This document shows positions 26,746 through 35,455 of a DNA stretch of 39,159 nucleotides, piece after piece. The position numbers were made by a program, and so were the translations under genes. Source of the DNA: DASYPQ01 sp046155895 (GTDB taxonomy: Bacteria; Planctomycetota; UBA1135; GCA-002686595); NCBI GenBank assembly GCA_046155895.1, contig JBJXFB010000047.1, positions 1 to 39,159 on the forward strand, written 5' to 3'. The notes under the pieces are model-generated. The model was not told where the DNA came from and did no database searches. It worked only from the letters and a program-made list of their open reading frames with translations. How positions within the stretch are numbered: the first letter of the stretch is position 1; each line of letters begins with the position of its first letter.

Positions 26746-27900
26746 CTACTCGGACCGCTTCGACAGCGCGCGCGCGGCGATCCAGAAGAAGAGCGCGATC
26801 GCCCCGACGATCGGCCCGATCTCCCAGGCCGCGTGCGAGGGATCCGGACCGAGGATCGGCGGGCCGGCCAGGAGGTACAGGTCCACCGCGTGCCCGGCGA
26901 GCATCGCCACCGCCACGCGCACCATCACGGTCGGGCTGCGCCGCGCAGTCTTGGGCATGAGCACGAAGAAGGGGATGGCCCAGTTCAACGCGACGTTCAC
27001 GGGCTCCAGGACGGCCCAGAGGCCTTCCCCGCGCGCGGTGTACCAGCCGGTCTCCTCGGGGATGTTCGTGTACCAGACGAGCATGTACTGGCAGTAGCGG
27101 ATGTAGACCCAGAAGAGGCTGAACGCGACGGCGAGCTTGCCGAGGTCGTCGAGGTGCTCGCGTGTGACGAGTTGCCCCATCCGGCCCGAGCGAATCATCG
27201 GGACGGCGAGCAGGATGCACGCCGCCAGGCCCGCCAGTCCGAGACCCGAGAGCGTCAGGAGCGCGTAGATCGTGCTGAACCAGTGCGGTTCGAGCGACAT
27301 GAGCCAGTCGAAGCTCGCCACCGACCAGGTCAGGGCGAAGAGGGGCACGAACCAGCAGGCCAGGACCAGGTTGCGCCGCGCGCGAGCGGGACCGTCGTGC
27401 GAGACGGGCTCGCGCCCGGCCTGAGCGAGCTTGCGCGAGAGCAGGATCCAGATCGCGAAGCAGAGGAGGAGCCGGGCCGCGAAGAAGGGCACGTTGAGCC
27501 ACGCAGACTTGTGGAGCAGCAGATGGTCGGAGGCGACCGCGCTCGCGTGCGACCACTCGTAGAGCGAAGGCACCCCCGCGAGCAGGACGAGCGCCAGGAT
27601 CCCGCCGTAGGGCAGCGCGGTGCTCATCGCCTCCGGGATCGGCCGCAGCGGGATCCACCAGCGTGCTCCCGCCATGGTCAGCAGCGCGATGAAGAGGGCT
27701 CCCGAGAGGGAAAGGCCGACGAAGTACACGAATCCCATCAGGAAGCCGGCCCAGGCGCGCTCGGGCGCGAACACCAGGCCGGCGAGGAAGGCGAGCCCTC
27801 CCGCGATCGCGATCGTGCGCAGCAGGGGGAGCGAGCGCGGCGATGCCTCGGCGACACGGAGGTCGCTCGCGCGGCGCGCCAGGAAGGTGGCGGGGCTCAC
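26746..27900 (-). CDS. actF: Alternative complex III subunit ActF
   Basis: The protein has 384 residues from a GTG that overlaps the actE stop (GTGA). It has about ten hydrophobic helices, with blocks typical of ActF: ARWWIPLRPIPEAM, LHKSAWLNVPFFAARLLL, SLEPHWFSTIYALL, and YIRYCQYMLVWYTNIPEETGWY. ActF is the smaller NrfD-like membrane partner of ActC in the quinol:cytochrome c (or other acceptor) oxidoreductase and may contribute to proton movement. It is the last gene of the nar-act run. No cytochrome oxidase gene follows; the next gene is a sensor kinase. Confidence 0.93.
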   Translation of the reverse strand: MSPATFLARRASDLRVAEASPRSLPLLRTIAIAGGLAFLAGLVFAPERAWAGFLMGFVYFVGLSLSGALFIALLTMAGARWWIPLRPIPEAMSTALPYGGILALVLLAGVPSLYEWSHASAVASDHLLLHKSAWLNVPFFAARLLLCFAIWILLSRKLAQAGREPVSHDGPARARRNLVLACWFVPLFALTWSVASFDWLMSLEPHWFSTIYALLTLSGLGLAGLAACILLAVPMIRSGRMGQLVTREHLDDLGKLAVAFSLFWVYIRYCQYMLVWYTNIPEETGWYTARGEGLWAVLEPVNVALNWAIPFFVLMPKTARRSPTVMVRVAVAMLAGHAVDLYLLAGPPILGPDPSHAAWEIGPIVGAIALFFWIAARALSKRSE

Positions 27901-28472
27901 GGGGTTCCTTTCTGGAGTTCGCGCACGTGCCGGATCACCTTCCAGCGATCCTCGGCCTCGATCTGCGCCGCGTACGAGGCCATGTTCCCCTGGCCGAAGG
28001 TCAGGATGTGGAAGATCTCGCCGTCGGCGATCCCCTTGGCGCGCGCGCCGTGGAGCGAAGGCGGAGGCAGCATCCCGCGCGCGACGACGAGCGTCTGGCC
28101 GTTCCCGCGCGCGTCGTGGCACACGACGCAGAACGCCGCGTAGATCTGGGCGCCGCGCTGCAGCGCCGCGGCGTCGCCCGGAGGGAGCGGATCGACGAGT
28201 TCCCGGCCCGCGCGCGCCGCCTCCTCGGGCCCCGGACCGAATTCGAGCGGCAGTCGGTCGCGCACGACCACGCCCGCGACCAGGGGCTGCTCGACCTGCC
28301 CGCCGGGCAAGACCGCGGAGTCCGCGAACGACTCGGCCGCGCGCGAGTGCGCCATGTCCGGGCTGTACTCGAAGTTCTTGCGAGTCGGGTCGGTGTGCAG
28401 CAGCACCTGCAGGAGCAGGAGCGACACCGCGACGGCAGCCGCCGCGACCGGGAGCCCGCGCAGGTCCTTCAC
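27897..28472 (-). CDS. actE: Alternative complex III monoheme cytochrome c subunit ActE
   Basis: The protein has 191 residues from a GTG sharing GTGA with the end of actD. One membrane or signal helix (about 7-25, LPVAAAAVAVSLLLLQVLL) is followed by a periplasmic cytochrome c domain with heme motif C115-V-V-C118-H119. A likely axial methionine lies downstream (MLPPPSL or GNMASYAAQ). ActE passes electrons out of the complex to the soluble acceptor. It has no lipobox cysteine, so it is probably anchored by the uncleaved helix. A longer upstream frame overlapping actD has no homology. Confidence 0.93.
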   Translation of the reverse strand: MKDLRGLPVAAAAVAVSLLLLQVLLHTDPTRKNFEYSPDMAHSRAAESFADSAVLPGGQVEQPLVAGVVVRDRLPLEFGPGPEEAARAGRELVDPLPPGDAAALQRGAQIYAAFCVVCHDARGNGQTLVVARGMLPPPSLHGARAKGIADGEIFHILTFGQGNMASYAAQIEAEDRWKVIRHVRELQKGTP

Positions 28473-28996
28473 GGCAAATCCTCCGCCTCCGAGGACGTGG
28501 CCACAGCGCCGTGGCGTTTCCACAGCTCGGGCAAGGCGTCGGCGGGGCAGGCCGCGTCGTCGCGCGTCACGACCAGCGCGTAGCGATCGTCGGTCGCGGC
28601 GGCGAGCGAGCGCCTGGATCGCCGGCCGGGTCGCAGACCCGACCGGAGGATCATCGCGGCCGCAGTCGCCAGGCCGGCGAAGAGCACGGTCGTTTCGAAG
28701 GCGACGGGCACGAAGGCCGGGAAGGAATCGAAGGGCTTGCCGCCGACGTTCAGCGGCCAATCGCTGGCGGAAGCCCAGTACTGGAAGAGGAGTCCGAGGG
28801 TGCCGCCCGCCGCGCCAGCGGCGAAGGTCACCCAGCCCAGGCGGGAGTGGGGGATCCCTAGCGCCGCGTCGATCCCGTGAACCGGATGCGGCGAGTGGAC
28901 GTCGACGACCCGGATCCCCAGCGAACGGCAGGCAGCCACCGCTCCGAGGAGATCCTGCTCGGCGGCGAACCAACCGATGTGGAGCGTCCGCGTCAC
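28469..28996 (-). CDS. actD: Alternative complex III subunit ActD (DUF3341)
   Basis: The protein has 175 residues. The GTG overlaps the actC stop as GTGA. The N-terminal alpha/beta region opens LHIGWFAAEQDLLGAVAACRSLGIRVVDVHSPHPVHGID, as in DUF3341 proteins. Two membrane helices follow (about 53-77 and 96-117; AAGAAGGTLGLLFQYWAS and FETTVLFAGLATAAAMIL). ActD is a structural subunit of alternative complex III with no cofactor. Confidence 0.92.
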   Translation of the reverse strand: MTRTLHIGWFAAEQDLLGAVAACRSLGIRVVDVHSPHPVHGIDAALGIPHSRLGWVTFAAGAAGGTLGLLFQYWASASDWPLNVGGKPFDSFPAFVPVAFETTVLFAGLATAAAMILRSGLRPGRRSRRSLAAATDDRYALVVTRDDAACPADALPELWKRHGAVATSSEAEDLP

Positions 28997-30432
28997 GGGG
29001 CAGCCTCCTTCTTCCGCGGCGCGCGGTCGAGGACGTGCTTGATCTCGAACATCGAGATCATGGGCAGGAAGCGGCAGAACAACAGGAAAGCCGTGAAGAA
29101 GAGCCCGAAGCTGCCCACCAGCGATCCGACCTCCGGCCAGGTGGGGGCGTAGCTCGACCAGCTGGAGGGCAGGTAGTCGCGGTGCAGCGAGGTGACGATG
29201 ATCACGAAGCGCTCGAACCACATGCCCACGTTGACCAGGATCGAGATGACGAAGATGGCCGCGAGCGAGCCGCGCACCCGGCGCGACCACAGGAGCTGCG
29301 GGACGATCACATTGCAGCCGAACATCGTCCAGTAGGCCCAGGCGAAGGGTCCGCGCATCCGGTTGGCGAAGGCGAACTGCTCGTACTCGTTGCCCGAATA
29401 CCAGGCCGTGAAGAGCTCGGTCGTGTACGCCAGTCCCACGATGCTGCCGGTGAACACGAGCACCTTGCACATCGCCAGGATGTGCTTGCGGGTGATGTAG
29501 TCCTCGAAGTTCATCACCCGCCGGGCGATGAGCATCAGCGTCAGCACCATGGCGAAGCCCGAGAAGATGGCGCCGATCACGAAGTAGGGCGGGAACACCG
29601 TCGTGTGCCAGCCCGGCACCATCGAGGTCGCAAAGTCCGTGCTGACGACGCTGTGCACGCTGACGACGAGCGGGGTCGCGAGCGCGGCGAGCAGCACGCA
29701 GCACACCTCGTAGCGCGACCACGTGCGCGCGGAGCCGTCCCAGCCCAGGCTGAGGAAGCGGTAGACCCTCGCCCGGAAGCCGCTCGCCTTCTCGCGCAGC
29801 GTCGCCAGGTCGGGGACGAGGCCCACGTACCAGAACACCAGCGAGATCGTGAAGTACGTTCCGATCGCGAACACGTCCCACAGGAGCGCCGAGCGGAAGT
29901 TCACCCACAGGGGACCGCGCTCGTTCGGGTACGGGAACACCCAGAACGCGAGCCACGGCCGGCCCATGTGGATCACGGGGAACAGGCCGGCGCAGATCAC
30001 GGCGAAGATCGTCATGGCCTCCGCCGAGCGGTTGATCGACGTGCGCCAGCGCTGGCGCATCAGCAGGAGCACGGCGGAGATGAGCGTGCCCGCGTGGCCG
30101 ATGCCGACCCAGAAGACGAAGTTCGTGATGTCGAACCCCCAGCCGACGGTGCGGTTGAGCCCCCAGGCGCCGATCCCGGTGGCGAAGAGGTAGCCGACCG
30201 AGAGCACGCCCACGCCGAGGGCGGCGAGGGCCAGGGAGAATGCGGACCACCACAGGCCCGTGGGTTGGCGCAGGAGCGGCGAGCAGATGTCGCGCGTCAC
30301 GTCGCCGATCGACTTGTCGCCCGTGATCAGGGGCTCGAGCTCGAGCGCGACCGGATGCGCGTCCCGGATCGCGGAAGCGGCCCGGGGGGGGGTGCGGCTG
30401 GGAACCGCGAGGGTGCCGGCGACTTCGCTCAT
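28993..30432 (-). CDS. actC: Alternative complex III NrfD-like membrane subunit ActC
   Basis: The protein has 479 residues with about ten membrane helices and the polysulfide-reductase/NrfD-like fold (WGFDITNFVFWVGIGHAGTLISAVLLL, HMGRPWLAFWVFPYPNERGPLWVNFRSALLWD, VHSVVSTDFATSMVPGWH). ActC is thought to hold the quinol site next to the iron-sulfur subunit ActB. It starts 1 bp after the actB stop and overlaps actD by GTGA. Confidence 0.96.
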   Translation of the reverse strand: MSEVAGTLAVPSRTPPRAASAIRDAHPVALELEPLITGDKSIGDVTRDICSPLLRQPTGLWWSAFSLALAALGVGVLSVGYLFATGIGAWGLNRTVGWGFDITNFVFWVGIGHAGTLISAVLLLMRQRWRTSINRSAEAMTIFAVICAGLFPVIHMGRPWLAFWVFPYPNERGPLWVNFRSALLWDVFAIGTYFTISLVFWYVGLVPDLATLREKASGFRARVYRFLSLGWDGSARTWSRYEVCCVLLAALATPLVVSVHSVVSTDFATSMVPGWHTTVFPPYFVIGAIFSGFAMVLTLMLIARRVMNFEDYITRKHILAMCKVLVFTGSIVGLAYTTELFTAWYSGNEYEQFAFANRMRGPFAWAYWTMFGCNVIVPQLLWSRRVRGSLAAIFVISILVNVGMWFERFVIIVTSLHRDYLPSSWSSYAPTWPEVGSLVGSFGLFFTAFLLFCRFLPMISMFEIKHVLDRAPRKKEAAP

Positions 30433-30433
30433 G

Positions 30434-33433
30434 TCACCCTTCCTTATTATTGGGGTTCACGACGCGAGCCAGGTAGTGGACGCCCGGACGGACGTTCAGC
30501 TCCTCGAGCACCCCGTAGGCCCTGCGCGACGCCGCGAGCTTCGACACGGCGCTCGCGGGATCGGCCAGGTCGCCGAAGACGATCGCGTGCGTCGGACAGG
30601 ACTGCTCGCAGGCCGTCCTGACATCGCCGTCCTTCAGAGGGATACCCCGGATCCGCGCCTCGGCCTTGCCGTCCTGGATGCGCTGGATGCACATGGAGCA
30701 CTTCTCCATCACGCCTCGCGAGCGCACCGTGACGTCGGGGTTCAGCGCCGCGTTGCCGAGCTCGTCCTCGCGCGGGTAGTCGAACCAGTTGAAGCGGCGG
30801 ACCTTGTACGGGCAGGTGTTCGCGCAGTAGCGGGTACCGACGCAGCGGTTGTAGACCTGCTGGTTGAGCCCTTCGTCGGAGTGGACGGTCGCGAGGACGG
30901 GGCAGACGGCCTCGCAGGGCGCGTTCCCGCAGTGCTGGCACATCATGGGCTGGTGCGCGGTGCGCAGCGCGCCGCCTTCGTCCTCGAAGTAGCGGTCGAT
31001 GCGCAGCCAGCTCATCTCGCGATGGCGACGCACCTCGTCCCGGCCGACGACGGGCACGTTGTTCTCCGCCTGGCAGGAGACGACGCACGCCGAGCAGCCG
31101 GTGCAGCGCGCGAGATCGATCACCATCCCCCAGCGGTGCGACCGCGCCGGATGGTCGTCGACCCACAGGCCCTTCTCGTCGTGGCTCCCGCGTTCGACGG
31201 CGCGCGAGGGATCGGCCCGCCAGGCGGCGAATCCCACCGTCTGGACGGCATCGCGGACCTGGTGGTCCTTCGATGCGAGGTGTTCGGGGACGCGCAGGCT
31301 GTGGTAGTCCTGGCTGCAGGCGAATTCGACCGACCCGGAGGTGGGCACGAGCCGCGCCCCACCGCGCTCCGCGCGCAGCGATCCTGCGCGCAGCTCCAGC
31401 AGCCGAGAGGCGCGGACGCCGACCGTGCCTCCGGCTTCTACCGTGTCGAGTCCCTGGATCCAGCGCGGCCCGACCTTGGCGAAGCGATCGGTTCCCTGGC
31501 GGCCGTAGCCGAGCGCGACGCAGACGACGTCGTCGTGCTGGCCGACCTGGACGTGGATCGGCAGCTCGAGGGTCGCGTCGCCGTCCGCGCACGCGATGCG
31601 GACGACCTGGCCCTCGGAGAGGCCGAGTGGGCGCGCGCGCTCGGGCGAGACGCAGGCGTAGTTGTCCCACGCGATCTTGGTGATCGGGTCGGGGAGCTCC
31701 TGCAGCCAGGCGTTCTGCGCGTGGCTCCCGTCGAGCATCGAGACCTTGGGGTAGAGCACCAGGCCGAGCCCGCCCTGCGATTCCGGCTTCGACGGGGCGC
31801 GGACGGCGCCGTCGTCGAAGCGCATCTCGGCGACCGCGGCCGGGGCGATCTCGACGTAGCCGTCGTGCAGCGCCCGGTGCATGAAGGACTCGAAGGTCCC
31901 GCCGCCGGTCCCCGCGCGCGGGTGGATGCGTGCGCGCCAGTGCTCGCGCAGGAGCTCGAGGTCGTTCCGTTCCTCGCCGAGCCAGCGCGCGAGCGCCAGG
32001 CGCAGGGTCCGCGCCGGTCGAAGCGGCGGAACGGCGGGCTGAGTCAAGCCGTAGCAGCCCGCGACCGGCTCGGCGTCGTCCCAGCTCTCGAGAGCGTGGG
32101 CGAGCGGGAGGGTCCACGTCGCACCCGCCGAGGTCTCGGCGGGCAGCGCCGTCAGGTGGATCAGCGTCTGGGCGCGAGCGAGCGCGGCGCCCGCTTCCGG
32201 CGGCAGGTCGTACGCGGGATTGACGCCGGCGACGATCAGGAGCTCGACCTCTCCCGCGGAGAGCTCGGCCAGGAGCCCTGCGAGCGCCCGGTCGTCGCCG
32301 CAGCGCTGCTGCGAGGGCCGGGAGAGGTCGAGCGTGCGGCCGTAGTTGCCGAGCAGCTCGTTGGCGTACGCTGCGAGGATCTGGGCCTCGACGTCGTTCG
32401 CTCCGCACACGACGAGGCTCTCGCCCCGCGCCGCCCAGAGCTCGTCGGCCAGCCTGGAGAGCGTCGCCGCCAGCGGCGCCGCCTCGGCGCAGTCGGAGAC
32501 CCGCGCCGCGCGGCCGCTCTGGCGCTCGAGGAGATCGCACAATCCGGCCAGCGTGGGAGCGGTCTCCCAGGGCGCCAGGAGCGCGCGCTCGTCGGCGCAA
32601 GTCCCGGTGAGCGAGACGCGGGCTTCGAACTGCCAGTGGCGCGACATGCGGGCGTCTTCCCCGTCGGGCCGTCGCCCGAGCGCGTAGGCCGCGGCGAACT
32701 CGACGGGGGAGATCCAGGTCCCGAGGAAGTCCGCGTCGAACGAGGCGATGACGCGCGCGGCGTCGAAGGAGATCCGCGGCAGCGCTCGGACCCCGAGCGT
32801 GCGCTCGTGGGCGTCGAGCAGGGCCGACACCGAGAGCGGGTCGTACACCACGTGGCGAGCGCCAGGCACGCGCGCGAGCAGCGTCTCGATCATCGCCAGG
32901 GTGCTGGGGCTGTGGATCGTGCCGGTGAGCAGGCGCACTCGGCCGCCTCTCTCTCTCGCGGCCTCGAGGAGCGCGCGGATCTCGCGGTCTGCTTCCTCCC
33001 AGCTCGCGGGCTGTGCGCCTCGACGCGGGGATTCGAGGCGGTGCCCGTCGTAGAGCCCGAGGATCTGGGCCTGTCCCACGGCGCAAAGTCCTCCGCGCGA
33101 GAGGGCGTGCATCTCATTGCCCTCGAGCTTGATCGGCCGCCCGTCGCGGCACTTCGCCAGGACGCCGCAGCCGGCCGCGCATCCCGCGCACGTGGTCGCG
33201 AGCCAGTACCGTCGCCCGGGCACGAGGTCGTCCTGCTTCTGGAGGTGCGGAACGGCCTTGCGAGCGGGAGCGCGCGAGCACCCCGAGAGCGCCGACGCCG
33301 CGATCCCGAAGCCGGCGAGCTGCAGGAAGGTCCGTCGCGAGGCTCCCGCTTCCCCGAACGGTTCCTCTCCGGGCAGCAGGATCGACGGAAACTCGCTCGC
33401 GTTCGCCTCGATCGTGGGTTGGCTGGAACTCAT
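30434..33433 (-). CDS. actB: Alternative complex III ActB: molybdopterin-oxidoreductase-like plus iron-sulfur fusion, Tat substrate
   Basis: The protein has 999 residues; the ATG lies 2 bp after the actA stop. A twin-arginine signal SRRTFLQ (32-38) leads to the lipobox LSGC (Cys52), so it is probably a Tat-exported lipoprotein. The B1 domain (about 75-750) resembles molybdopterin oxidoreductases and keeps C82-x2-C85-x3-C89-x27-C117. The B2 domain is ferredoxin-like with 15 cysteines: 777, 780, 783, 787; 832, 835, 840, 844; 864, 870, 874; 912, 915, 942, 946. That fits three [4Fe-4S] and one [3Fe-4S]. In characterised complexes ActB carries electrons from the quinol site and has no molybdenum. 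A longer upstream frame overlapping actA is spurious. Confidence 0.96.
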   Translation of the reverse strand: MSSSQPTIEANASEFPSILLPGEEPFGEAGASRRTFLQLAGFGIAASALSGCSRAPARKAVPHLQKQDDLVPGRRYWLATTCAGCAAGCGVLAKCRDGRPIKLEGNEMHALSRGGLCAVGQAQILGLYDGHRLESPRRGAQPASWEEADREIRALLEAARERGGRVRLLTGTIHSPSTLAMIETLLARVPGARHVVYDPLSVSALLDAHERTLGVRALPRISFDAARVIASFDADFLGTWISPVEFAAAYALGRRPDGEDARMSRHWQFEARVSLTGTCADERALLAPWETAPTLAGLCDLLERQSGRAARVSDCAEAAPLAATLSRLADELWAARGESLVVCGANDVEAQILAAYANELLGNYGRTLDLSRPSQQRCGDDRALAGLLAELSAGEVELLIVAGVNPAYDLPPEAGAALARAQTLIHLTALPAETSAGATWTLPLAHALESWDDAEPVAGCYGLTQPAVPPLRPARTLRLALARWLGEERNDLELLREHWRARIHPRAGTGGGTFESFMHRALHDGYVEIAPAAVAEMRFDDGAVRAPSKPESQGGLGLVLYPKVSMLDGSHAQNAWLQELPDPITKIAWDNYACVSPERARPLGLSEGQVVRIACADGDATLELPIHVQVGQHDDVVCVALGYGRQGTDRFAKVGPRWIQGLDTVEAGGTVGVRASRLLELRAGSLRAERGGARLVPTSGSVEFACSQDYHSLRVPEHLASKDHQVRDAVQTVGFAAWRADPSRAVERGSHDEKGLWVDDHPARSHRWGMVIDLARCTGCSACVVSCQAENNVPVVGRDEVRRHREMSWLRIDRYFEDEGGALRTAHQPMMCQHCGNAPCEAVCPVLATVHSDEGLNQQVYNRCVGTRYCANTCPYKVRRFNWFDYPREDELGNAALNPDVTVRSRGVMEKCSMCIQRIQDGKAEARIRGIPLKDGDVRTACEQSCPTHAIVFGDLADPASAVSKLAASRRAYGVLEELNVRPGVHYLARVVNPNNKEG

Positions 33434-33435
33434 GG

Positions 33436-34110
33436 CTAGTAGTGGCAGGCGGCGCAATCGGTCGAGACGTGGTGGAGCTGCGGCGCGCCGCCGGCAGTCA
33501 CGGTCCCCGCGCTGTCCGGGTCCCGTGCGTTGTCGCGGTGGCACTGCACGCACCAGCCCATCGAGAGGTCGGAGAACTGGCGCACGCGCTCCATGGTCTG
33601 CACGGGGCCGTGGCAGGACTCGCAGGCGATGCCGCGCGCCACGTGTGGGCGGTGGTCGAACGCGACGAAGTCCTGCAGGTCGTGCACGCGCTCCCAGGCG
33701 ATCGTCTGCAGCGGCTTGCGCGGGTCCCGTACCAGGCGCTCGTCGAGACCGAGGGCGTCGTACAGCTTCTGGAGCTCGGGCGAGACGAGCTTGCGCGGCT
33801 CGCGGTTCTCGGCTTGGGCCAGGGCTTCCTCCTCGAGCTGCGCGTCCTTGCCCGCCGTGACGAACGCGTGGCAGTTCATGCACAGCGAGGCTGGAGGAAT
33901 GCCCGCCTGGCGGCTGGTGGCCGCGCCGTAGTGGCAGTAGAGGCAGGGCATCCCGAGGTCGCCCGCGTGCAGCCGGTGCGAGTAGGCGATCGGCTGGAGC
34001 GGCTCGTAACCGATCTGGTTGCCGGGCAGCCGCACGTTCGACGAGCCGACGACGACCGCTGCGCCGAGGGCGAGCACCGCGAGTCCGAAGATCTTGACCG
34101 TGAGGTTCAC
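33436..34110 (-). CDS. actA: Alternative complex III pentaheme cytochrome c subunit ActA
   Basis: The protein has 224 residues with an N-terminal membrane anchor (about 5-23). Five CxxCH heme motifs lie at 56-60 (CLYCH), 77-81 (CMNCH), 163-167 (CESCH), 187-191 (CVQCH) and 219-223 (CAACH). ActA is the pentaheme periplasmic subunit that relays electrons in alternative complex III. It is the first act gene and begins only 13 bp after the stop of the nitrate/nitrite transporter narK2, with no room for an ordinary promoter and leader. The act genes therefore look co-transcribed with nar. Confidence 0.97.
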   Translation of the reverse strand: MNLTVKIFGLAVLALGAAVVVGSSNVRLPGNQIGYEPLQPIAYSHRLHAGDLGMPCLYCHYGAATSRQAGIPPASLCMNCHAFVTAGKDAQLEEEALAQAENREPRKLVSPELQKLYDALGLDERLVRDPRKPLQTIAWERVHDLQDFVAFDHRPHVARGIACESCHGPVQTMERVRQFSDLSMGWCVQCHRDNARDPDSAGTVTAGGAPQLHHVSTDCAACHY

Positions 34111-34123
34111 CGTTCGCGCTCCC

Positions 34124-35455
34124 TCAGCACGGGACCTCCGCGTTCTTCCGCGCGTAGAACCACCAGTTGATGCCGGTCGCGACCGCGTAGAACGCCATCG
34201 CGCCGACGAAGAATGCGACCGGGGATCCGGTGCCGCCGATCGACGCGCTGAGCAGCATCGAGACCAGGAACGGGCCGTAGGCCGCCACGGCCCCGGTCCA
34301 TCCGAGGACGCCGGCTCCCTGGCGCGGCGAGTGCGCGAAGATCAGCGGGTACTGCCGGAACGTGGCCGCATTGCCGATGCCGGTGAAGAAGAAGATCGAG
34401 AGCATGATCCCGACGAACAGCGGGAAGGAGTCGAGCGAGTCCGGCATCAGGACTCCCGTCCCGATCAGCGCGCCGCACAGGACGATCAGCGCGAGGCCGC
34501 AGGCCTGGGTCAGGATCGCGCCGCCGGTCCTGTCGGCGACGAAGCCGAAGAGCACGCGGCTCGCCGATCCGATCAGCGGACCGTAGAACGCCCAGGCCAG
34601 CGGATCGGGTGCGTCGGGGAACTTCCCGTAGATCGTCCTGATCAGCATCGGGAAGGCCGCCGACAGCCCGGAGAACGACCCGAAGGTCATCACGTAGGTG
34701 ACCGTGCAGAACCAGGTGTGCTTGTTCCTGAAGATGTCGAGCTGGTCGCGGAAGGAGACGCGCACCGGCACGCTGCGCAGCCAGACGAGGCAGGCCACGC
34801 CCAGCAGGACCAGCGCCGGCACGTACACCCAGAACGCGTTCTGGAGCCAGATCGGCTTGGACACGTCGCCTTTGGTGAACGTGAGGCTCGCGCCCCCGAG
34901 CGCGCCGAAGGCCGCGAAGCCGATGATCCAGGGCGTCAGGAACTGCGCCAGGGAGACGCCGAAGTTGCCGATGCCGGCCTGGATCCCGAGCGCGGTGCCC
35001 TGCAGGCGCTTCGGGAAGAACAGGCTCGTGCTCGGCATGTACGACGAGAAGTCGCCCCCGCCCATGCCCGCGAGGAAGGCGAGCAGCATGAACATCCAGA
35101 AGGGTGTCGCCGGGTTCGCGACCGCGAGCGCCAGCCCGACGCAGGGGACGAGCTTGAGCAGCGTGGCCGCGCCGATCACGAGGCGGGTGCCGAAGATCGG
35201 GATCAGGAACGTGTGCAGGATCCGCAGCGTGCCACCGGCCAGGCCGGGCATCGCGGTCAGCCAGAAGAGCTGGCCGGTGTCGAATTGGAATCCGACATTC
35301 GGCAGGCGCACGACGACCGCCGACATCGCGAACCACGACGCGAACGAGAGCACGAGGCTGGCCGTAGTCAGCGTCAGGGTGCGCCAGGCGATCCTTCGGC
35401 CCGTCGTGGCCCAGAAGGTCGCGTCCTCGACGTTCCAGACGGCGATCCGGCTCAT
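34124..35455 (-). CDS. narK: Nitrate/nitrite transporter, NarK2-type MFS protein
   Basis: The protein has 443 residues and about 12 membrane helices. The nitrate/nitrite porter signature is clear: FLAGMGGGDFSSYMPSTSLF, then FPKRLQGTALGIQAGIGNFG, and GSFSGLSAAFPMLI later. This subgroup mainly exchanges nitrate and nitrite across the inner membrane, supplying NarG on the cytoplasmic side. The ATG overlaps the stop of the other transporter as ATGA. The two genes form the narK1-narK2 pair seen after narI in Thermus and, fused, in Paracoccus. Confidence 0.94.
   Translation of the reverse strand: MSRIAVWNVEDATFWATTGRRIAWRTLTLTTASLVLSFASWFAMSAVVVRLPNVGFQFDTGQLFWLTAMPGLAGGTLRILHTFLIPIFGTRLVIGAATLLKLVPCVGLALAVANPATPFWMFMLLAFLAGMGGGDFSSYMPSTSLFFPKRLQGTALGIQAGIGNFGVSLAQFLTPWIIGFAAFGALGGASLTFTKGDVSKPIWLQNAFWVYVPALVLLGVACLVWLRSVPVRVSFRDQLDIFRNKHTWFCTVTYVMTFGSFSGLSAAFPMLIRTIYGKFPDAPDPLAWAFYGPLIGSASRVLFGFVADRTGGAILTQACGLALIVLCGALIGTGVLMPDSLDSFPLFVGIMLSIFFFTGIGNAATFRQYPLIFAHSPRQGAGVLGWTGAVAAYGPFLVSMLLSASIGGTGSPVAFFVGAMAFYAVATGINWWFYARKNAEVPC

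Noticed and set aside
30260..33439. 1059-codon plus-strand frame opposite actB
   Set aside because: actB on the minus strand has the complete iron-sulfur cysteine set; the opposite frame has no recognisable domain.
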